This document shows, piece by piece, positions 5,568 through 9,993 of a stretch of 9,993 bases of DNA. The DNA is from Bacteroidaceae bacterium (GTDB lineage Bacteria; Bacteroidota; Bacteroidia; Bacteroidales; Bacteroidaceae): contig JAEDNQ010000083.1 in the NCBI GenBank assembly GCA_016302435.1, forward strand, positions 1 to 9,993. The letters run 5' to 3'. Numbering within the stretch: position 1 is the stretch's first letter; each line of letters starts with the position of its first letter. The notes beneath the pieces are model-generated. The model had not been told where the DNA came from and did no database searches. It saw nothing but the letters and a program-made list of their open reading frames with translations. The position numbers and the translations under genes were made by a program.

Positions 5568-6160
5568 TATTTTTGTCCTCCATATTTCTTTGGTTCAGCC
5601 TCTGAAATCTTCTGTGGGTAAATCTCTCTGATGGCCTTCTGCTGGTCTTTTGTCAGGAACTCGTATCTGAATCCAAATTCCTGCTTTGAGATTTCGTCAC
5701 GAAGTTCGTTGTAAGCTGCTACGAGGGCGTCCTGTACTGCGAAGTATACTCCGTAGTCTGTGCCGCGGTCTGTCTGGACGGAGATAACGTGGTTTTCAGT
5801 TACCATCATTGTCTTTCCGAGTTCCTTGATTTTCTTTGGCTTGCGCTCTGGCAGATTAGGACTGTCGTTTTCGTTCTTAATAAACTCTTTAGCTCTCTCC
5901 TTCACGTCTTCAAGAGAAGCGTAGTCCTCGCCGATCATGACGTAGTTGTCTTTGTTGATACGGATGTTGAGGATATTGCGTTCCTTCACCTTGATTTCGT
6001 TGTTAAGCTGGTCATCCTCTGGTGGTTTAGGCAGGGTACGTGCGAGACCCTGGTCTGTGTCCATTGAGGTAGTGACGAGGAAGAAGATGAGCAACATGAA
6101 TGAGATGTCGGCTGTTGAACTGGTGTTCAACCCTGGCATTTTTCTTTTCTTTTTTCCCAT
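5567..6160 (-). CDS. exbD: ExbD/TolR-family biopolymer transport protein (first copy)
   Basis: This 197-residue protein has a basic N-terminus (MGKKKRK) and the ExbD signature MPGLNTSSTADISFMLLIFF, with the proton-relay Asp at 18. A single helix runs to about residue 33, and a large periplasmic region follows. It is longer than E. coli ExbD (141 residues). The extra length is a charged stretch around 95-112 (NENDSPNLPERKPKKIKELG) and a C-terminal tail with KDQQKAIREIYPQKI ending in KKYGGQK. With ExbB it should form the stator-like complex that uses proton motive force to drive TonB-type energisation of outer-membrane transporters. It lies 28 bp after the four-helix protein gene. Confidence 0.94.
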   Translation of the reverse strand: MGKKKRKMPGLNTSSTADISFMLLIFFLVTTSMDTDQGLARTLPKPPEDDQLNNEIKVKERNILNIRINKDNYVMIGEDYASLEDVKERAKEFIKNENDSPNLPERKPKKIKELGKTMMVTENHVISVQTDRGTDYGVYFAVQDALVAAYNELRDEISKQEFGFRYEFLTKDQQKAIREIYPQKISEAEPKKYGGQK

Positions 6161-6188
6161 AGTTTGCTCTGAGTTAAGTGTTTATTGC

Positions 6189-6701
6189 TTACTTCTTGCT
6201 GGTGATCATGCTGTAGGCTGTTGCGATGACAGTAACGATAGTCAGCACGATGATGGATACCATTGACGCATCGGTGAGGATGATGGCAGATGGCTCGTTC
6301 CAGTCCTTACCGTTGATGAGCATGACCTCTGAGCTGTTAGCAGCACCGAGGGCGACACCAACTACAATAGATACGATGAATGTACCCCATGCTACGAGGC
6401 CTGTGTGTTTGAGGAATCCCTTGTCCTCGTTGCGTGACTTGTTGCCTCCGCTGACGAATCCGTAGAGGATAGCTCCTACTGTTGAGAGGGCTGCTGCTGC
6501 TATGAGGAAGTATGTCCAGCAAATCAGCAGGTCTGTGAGCTGTGGGTTAACGATTGTAGGCTTCTCCTCGTATGGTGTGTCGTATCCGATGCCAACGAAG
6601 AGTGCTACAACGAGGATAGTGAGGCCGATGAGAGTCCAAAGAGTGATCTTTGCTATCTTCTCGACTTTATCCTGTGCACTTGCTTGTTGAATATTTGCCA
6701 T
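6189..6701 (-). CDS. Four-helix membrane protein of the exb operon, function unknown
   Basis: This 170-residue protein has four hydrophobic segments. They lie near residues 18-39 (ITLWTLIGLTILVVALFVGI), 59-82 (LLICWTYFLIAAAALSTVGAI), 103-120 (LVAWGTFIVSIVVGVALG) and 146-164 (MVSIIVLTIVTVIATAYSM). No catalytic motif is visible. The position between exbB and exbD, at 61 and 28 bp from its neighbours, suggests it is made with the motor and may be an accessory subunit. A Shine-Dalgarno-like AGGAG lies about 11 bases before the ATG, one of the few clear ones in the window. I recall genes of this kind in this position in Bacteroidota genomes, but no function is known to me. Confidence 0.88.
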   Translation of the reverse strand: MANIQQASAQDKVEKIAKITLWTLIGLTILVVALFVGIGYDTPYEEKPTIVNPQLTDLLICWTYFLIAAAALSTVGAILYGFVSGGNKSRNEDKGFLKHTGLVAWGTFIVSIVVGVALGAANSSEVMLINGKDWNEPSAIILTDASMVSIIVLTIVTVIATAYSMITSKK

Positions 6702-6762
6702 AAAATTTTTTCTCCTATTTAATATGAATAATTAGTTGATGACTGATATACAAGTCCTCTAA

Positions 6763-7581
6763 TTACTTTTTGTTGCAGTACTTGGCAACGATGTCAAGGA
6801 GAGAAATTGTAGAGTCTTCCATCTTTGCTGTGAGTCCTTCGATCTCAGCGAGGATGTAGTTGTAGAATACCTGGAGGATAAGTGCTACCACGATACCGAA
6901 GATTGTAGTAAGAAGGGCCACCTTCATACCGCCGGCAACGACTGTTGGAGAAATGTCACCTGCTGCCTGGATGTCGTCGAATGCCTGCACCATACCGATC
7001 ACTGTACCGAGGAATCCGAGAGATGGAGCCATACCGATGAAGAGAGTGATCCAAGAGCAACCGCTTTCGAGCTTGGAAGCCTGAACTGCGCCGTAGGCAA
7101 CTACTGACTTCTCTACTGCTTCAGCGCCGTCGTTGAGACGGAGAAGACCCTGGTAGTAGATGGAAGCGATTGGACCGCGAGTGTCGCGTGCGATTGACTT
7201 AGCCTTCTCGATGTCGCCAGCCTGGACAGCTGCTTCGATTTCGTTGATGAACTTCACGGCGTTGATCTTTGAGAGTGCGAGGTAGATGATACGCTCGATA
7301 CAGAAAGCGAGACCAAGAACGAGGGCGATGGCAACGATAGACATGAAGCCTGCGTCACCTTCGATGAACTTAGTCTTGATTGTTTTGTACATGCCAGTCT
7401 CAACTGGTTCTGCTTCAGTGGCTGCCTCTTCTGCTACTGGTTCATCGATTTCTTCGACTGCTGCTGAGTCAACCTGCTCAGTTGCAGCTGAGTCTGCTGC
7501 CTCGTCCTGAGCTGAAACTGACTGTGTCATACCGAATGTAAACACACCCATTAATGCAATGATTGCAAATACTTTTTTCAT
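6763..7581 (-). CDS. exbB: ExbB/TolQ/MotA-family proton channel protein
   Basis: This 272-residue protein begins with a signal peptide (residues 1-24, probable cleavage after VSA, before QDEA). An acidic Ala/Glu-rich stretch follows to about residue 62 and is presumably periplasmic. Three membrane helices are seen, near 78-102, 176-200 and 220-245. The family signature GMAPSLGFLGTVIGMVQAF is at about 183-201 and VALLTTIFGIVVAL near 221-234. The cytoplasmic loop 103-175 has EKAKSIARDTRGPIASI. An N-out, three-helix arrangement matches E. coli ExbB and TolQ. It is the first gene of the operon, and partner genes for two ExbD proteins follow. No TonB or TolA gene is in the window, so whether it serves TonB transport or another envelope motor is inferred from the family. 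No good TAnnTTTG box was found upstream. Confidence 0.94.
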   Translation of the reverse strand: MKKVFAIIALMGVFTFGMTQSVSAQDEAADSAATEQVDSAAVEEIDEPVAEEAATEAEPVETGMYKTIKTKFIEGDAGFMSIVAIALVLGLAFCIERIIYLALSKINAVKFINEIEAAVQAGDIEKAKSIARDTRGPIASIYYQGLLRLNDGAEAVEKSVVAYGAVQASKLESGCSWITLFIGMAPSLGFLGTVIGMVQAFDDIQAAGDISPTVVAGGMKVALLTTIFGIVVALILQVFYNYILAEIEGLTAKMEDSTISLLDIVAKYCNKK

Positions 7582-7791
7582 TGTCTTGAAAATTTTAAGA
7601 TTAATAAATTATTTGTTTTTATATTTTGTCTGTTGAATTTGCATAAAGAAGCAGGTGTGTGTGAAACCTATTTCCTTATGCTGTCGATGCCTGAACTGTG
7701 CTGTTGGGCTGATTGGGTAAAGTTCGATTTATTTTTATTGGTTGTGTCAGTTCTTGTGGTTTGTCTGAGTTTGTCGCGCCTCGACCTTGAG

Positions 7792-7879
7792 CGGAGAGAG
7801 GGGGATTCGAACCCCCGAAACGCTTTTGACGTTTACACGCTTTCCAGGCGTGCCTCTTCAGCCACTCGAGCATCTCTCC
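7792..7879 (-). tRNA. tRNA-Ser (anticodon GGA)
   Basis: The 88-nt gene has acceptor arms GGAGAGA (7879-7873) and TCTCTCC (7799-7793) with discriminator G at 7792. The D-arm region reads TGCTCGAGTGGCTGAAGAGGC. The anticodon loop has GGA at 7845-7843, inside CTGGAAA. There is a long variable arm (AAACGTCAAAAGCGTTT region) typical of class II tRNA-Ser, and a T arm GGGGGTTCGAATCCCCC. No CCA is encoded. It reads serine codons UCC and UCU. It lies 156 bp downstream of the TatD-family gene on the same strand. Confidence 0.97.
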
Positions 7880-7985
7880 TTGGTCTGATGTTGCGGTTGG
7901 ACATTGCTGGCAAAGACTTAGCCGAACTCTCTGTTTGGAGGGTTGAAAAATGGGCTTTTCTGATGGCCTCTTCAATAATCCGACA

Positions 7986-8013
7986 CAAAAATAATGATTT
8001 TTTTCTTATCAAA
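7986..8013 (-). promoter_or_regulatory. Putative promoter for tRNA-Ser
   Basis: On the minus strand TATTTTTG (7993-7986) matches the -7 box TAnnTTTG. CTTTTG (TTTG at 8013-8010) lies 16 bases further upstream, shorter than the usual 19-21. The tRNA would start about 100 nt downstream of the inferred start. Read-through from the TatD-family gene is the alternative. Confidence 0.35.
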
Positions 8014-8035
8014 AGAAGTAAAAGTGAGGAAACTT

Positions 8036-9001
8036 TTATTTTTTCATGAAAAAAACTGCTTTGGGGAATACTTTGAGGGCATTTTCGGTGGTGTGAAGAA
8101 CAATTGTGTGCAAATCTAAGCCAAAAACGTCCGCAAGCATTTCTGCTACATTTTTCACGTATGCGCTCTCGTTCCTTTTGCCCCTGTTTGGCACTGGTGC
8201 CATGTATGGCGAATCTGTCTCGAGGACTATTCTCGACAGTGGCACCGCCTCTTTTATTGTCTCCCTCAAGGTGGACTTTTTGAAGGTCACCACTCCGCCG
8301 ATGCCAAGCATGAATCCTGGAAAGGAGAGTAGGTCTCGCGCCTCGTCTGGAGTGCCCGTGAAGCAGTGGAACACTCCGGTGAGGTTGCTGCTTCTGTGTC
8401 GCTCCATGATTTCCATCAGTTCGGCATGAGCGTTTCGAGAGTGAATCATCAGCGGAAGCCTGTATTTCTCTGCCCATTGTAGTTGCGATTCTAACACCTC
8501 CATCTGTTCGGACTTGTGGGTGTCGTCCCAGTACAGGTCGAGCCCTACTTCTCCTATTCCGATGATGGGAGCTTTTGTAATATGCTTCTTACAGGCATAA
8601 GGCATGCCTTCAGTCTCTGCCAAAGCAGCATTCATGCCATCAGTCTCGGCAGAGGCTATATTCATGCCTTCAGTCTCTGCCAAAGCAGCATTCTTGCCTT
8701 CAGACTCGGCAGAGGCTATATTCATGCCTTCAGTCTCCGTTACCGATTCGGCTATCAGCCTCTCCATCTTCTCCAGCACCTCGTGGTAGTCTTCGTCCAT
8801 TATGTTCTCAGGATGCAGGCCTACCATAGGGTAGAGCAGTCCGGCATGAGTGTTGCAGATTTCGAGCAGTCGGGGAGTGTCCGCCCAGCAGATGCCGGGG
8901 ACGAAGATTTTTTCCACGCCAGCTGCTTTAGCTCTGAGGAGAGTCTGTTCGAGGTCTTCTGCAAACTCTGGTCCGTCCAAGTGTGAGTGAGTGTCTATCA
9001 T
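8036..9001 (-). CDS. TatD-family metal-dependent hydrolase with an internal repeat insert
   Basis: TatD-family enzymes are TIM-barrel metal hydrolases with 3'-5' DNase activity in characterised members. The metal ligands are all visible: His5 and His7 (THSHLDG), Glu151 (GIGEVGLD), His187 (MIHSRNA), His212 (VFHCFTG) and Asp263 (LETDSPY). GLHPEN places a further conserved His at 63. Length is 321 residues against about 255-265 in the usual family. The excess is a single block of about 50 residues near 88-138, made of five 10-residue repeats, between strand three (GLHP) and the Glu151 strand. The core is therefore intact and activity is expected. The gene begins 17 bp after the polyprenyl synthase stop and is probably cotranscribed with it. 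The family is certain; the physiological substrate is not. Confidence 0.94.
   Translation of the reverse strand: MIDTHSHLDGPEFAEDLEQTLLRAKAAGVEKIFVPGICWADTPRLLEICNTHAGLLYPMVGLHPENIMDEDYHEVLEKMERLIAESVTETEGMNIASAESEGKNAALAETEGMNIASAETDGMNAALAETEGMPYACKKHITKAPIIGIGEVGLDLYWDDTHKSEQMEVLESQLQWAEKYRLPLMIHSRNAHAELMEIMERHRSSNLTGVFHCFTGTPDEARDLLSFPGFMLGIGGVVTFKKSTLRETIKEAVPLSRIVLETDSPYMAPVPNRGKRNESAYVKNVAEMLADVFGLDLHTIVLHTTENALKVFPKAVFFMKK
8603..8739. repeat. In-gene tandem repeat (60-bp period, about 2.3 copies; 30-bp half units)
   Basis: Alternating 30-bp half units lie at 8603-8632, 8633-8662, 8663-8692 and 8693-8722, with a partial at 8723-8739. Odd units contain GTCTCTGCCAAAGCAGC and even ones TCGGCAGAGGCTATATT. 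The two 60-bp copies are nearly identical at DNA level. On the coding strand they give ETEGMNIASA, ESEGKNAALA, ETEGMNIASA, ETDGMNAALA and ETEGMPYACK in the TatD-family protein. Confidence 0.95.
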
Positions 9002-9018
9002 ATTCCCAAAAGTCAGGG

Positions 9019-9987
9019 TTAATATTTCCTGCCGAGCATTCTCATGGCAAACTGCCTCAGCTCCGCCTTCTTCTCCTCTGCCACCTTCACCTTGTCGAGG
9101 CTTTGGAGCGAGCAGGCAAACTGTTCCTCAATCATCTTCTGTATGAGTTCGGGCACGCCTAATATATTATATATATGTGTAACTGCTGCAATCTTCTCTT
9201 CTGGATTGCAGTCAGAGGCCTTGATCCATTTGTCCAGTTCTGCCTTCTTGCTGTCGTCGGCAAGCTTATAGGCTGTGATGAGGAGCATGGTCTTCTTGTT
9301 GTCCACGATGTCGGCTCCAAGTTTCTTCTGGAAGTGTTTCGTGTCTCCATAGACATCGAGCCAGTCGTCCTGGAGTTGGTATGCCAGCCCCATCTTCTCG
9401 CCGAAGGTGTAAAGGTTGGATATGTCCTCCTTGTCTGCGCCGCCAAGAATAGCGCCTATCTTGAGTGCGTAGCCGAGCAGGAGGGAGGTCTTCATGCGGA
9501 TCATCTCCATATATTCCTCTGCCTGTACGTCGTCGCGCTTCTCGAAGTCGATGTCGTATTGCTGTCCCTCGCACACGCCTTCAGTAGCTTCGATGAAGGC
9601 GGTGAAAGCTTCGCTGTTATGCACACCTTTGTTGAAAAGCTTGTATGCCATGATGAGCATAGTGTCGCCCGACAGGATGGCTGTGTTCTCGTCCCACTTC
9701 TTATGAACAGTGAGGTTGCCTCGCCTCATGTCGCTCTTGTCCATGAGGTCGTCATGCAGGAGAGTGAAGTTGTGGTATGTCTCTAATGCGAGCGCATTCA
9801 TCATGATGGTGTCCACGTCTTCCTTGTAGAGATTGTAGCCCATCAGCATGAGGGCGGGTCTTATTCGCTTGCCGCCTATAGAGAGGATGTAGCGGATGGG
9901 GTCGTAGAGGTTGTGTGGCTCGTGGTTGTATTCTATCTTGCCTACGGCATGGTTGACTTTTTCTATGATTTGGTCTAATGTGTACAT
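9019..9987 (-). CDS. Polyprenyl (isoprenyl) diphosphate synthase
   Basis: This 322-residue prenyltransferase condenses isopentenyl diphosphate with allylic diphosphates to make the isoprenoid chains used for quinones or other lipids. The substrate-binding GGKRIRPAL is near 38-46. The first Asp-rich motif is LLHDDLMDKSDMRRG with D79, D80 and D83, and the second is QLQDDWLD with D207, D208 and D211. KTSLLLGYA (about 166-174) and the GADIVDNKKT segment are also typical. The fifth residue before the first motif is Phe74 (NFTLLHDD); a large residue here limits chain length in characterised GGPP synthases. IspB-type long-chain enzymes have a small one. The product may therefore be short (C15-C20), but this is inference. 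The start is the ATG at 9987, six bases from the window end. It is followed 17 bp later by the TatD-family gene. Confidence 0.93.
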   Translation of the reverse strand: MYTLDQIIEKVNHAVGKIEYNHEPHNLYDPIRYILSIGGKRIRPALMLMGYNLYKEDVDTIMMNALALETYHNFTLLHDDLMDKSDMRRGNLTVHKKWDENTAILSGDTMLIMAYKLFNKGVHNSEAFTAFIEATEGVCEGQQYDIDFEKRDDVQAEEYMEMIRMKTSLLLGYALKIGAILGGADKEDISNLYTFGEKMGLAYQLQDDWLDVYGDTKHFQKKLGADIVDNKKTMLLITAYKLADDSKKAELDKWIKASDCNPEEKIAAVTHIYNILGVPELIQKMIEEQFACSLQSLDKVKVAEEKKAELRQFAMRMLGRKY

Positions 9988-9993
9988 GTTGAT

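Noticed and set aside
8019..8038. Hairpin TAAAAGT/ACTTTTA at the end of the TatD-family gene as a terminator
   Set aside because: The stem is only 7 bp and AT-rich, and on the minus strand it is followed by ACTTCTTTTG rather than a T run. It was too weak to annotate.
7633..8049. Plus-strand 138-codon frame
   Set aside because: It spans the antisense of the whole tRNA-Ser gene and AT-rich intergenic DNA, and has no recognisable domain.
7833..8477. Minus-strand 214-codon frame
   Set aside because: It covers part of tRNA-Ser and the 3' part of the TatD-family gene in another frame; the TatD frame has all catalytic motifs.
8604..8789. Plus-strand repeat peptide frame (MPSVSAKAAF type)
   Set aside because: It is the antisense reading of the 30-bp repeats in the TatD-family gene and is open only because the repeat unit is a multiple of three.
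9175..9786. Plus-strand 203-codon frame
   Set aside because: It is antisense to the polyprenyl synthase, whose frame has both Asp-rich motifs; the antisense product is a codon-bias shadow rich in Val and Leu.

Overview
The window looks like chromosome from a member of the Bacteroidales, most likely Prevotella or a close relative. Three things suggest this. The recognisable proteins are Bacteroidota-like: an ExbB/ExbD/ExbD set with an extra membrane protein, a ThyA-FolA pair, and an RsmF-type methyltransferase. Most start codons have no Shine-Dalgarno sequence. Three putative promoters carry the Bacteroidota -7 box TAnnTTTG. The genus is an inference; nothing in the window fixes it. All large genes lie on the minus strand; only the left edge has plus-strand genes.

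Left edge (1-907): the last 54 codons of a plus-strand surface-type protein with an InlB-like repeat and a Gly-rich tail. After it come about 400 bp of non-coding DNA full of small repeats and hairpins, then a 72-residue two-helix membrane protein, then a hairpin that probably terminates transcription from both sides. Region 908-1842: a minus-strand conserved-looking protein of unknown function. Its probable promoter lies about 200 bp upstream, and the presumed leader holds three 35-bp tandem repeats.

Region 1843-4935: thymidylate synthase, dihydrofolate reductase and an RsmF-like rRNA methyltransferase, transcribed in that order on the minus strand. ThyA makes dTMP and dihydrofolate; FolA regenerates tetrahydrofolate. 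A 200-bp imperfect foldback (MITE-like) element sits between thyA and folA, and its right end supplies the thyA stop codon. A further 30-bp copy of its left end lies beyond the methyltransferase in opposite orientation, so the folA-methyltransferase pair is bracketed by inverted copies.

Region 5025-7581: an operon exbB - four-helix membrane protein - exbD - exbD, closed by a good intrinsic terminator. It should make a proton-driven inner-membrane motor of the ExbB/ExbD (TolQ/TolR) type that energises TonB-like transport. Region 7792-9993: polyprenyl diphosphate synthase and a TatD-family metal-dependent hydrolase, probably cotranscribed, followed by tRNA-Ser(GGA). The TatD protein carries an unusual in-frame insert of five 10-residue repeats.

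No defence system, CRISPR array, integrase or transposase is visible. The most interesting material is repeat-based: the foldback element and its relatives, the leader repeats at 1507-1612, the heptamer array at 516-557 and the TatD insert.
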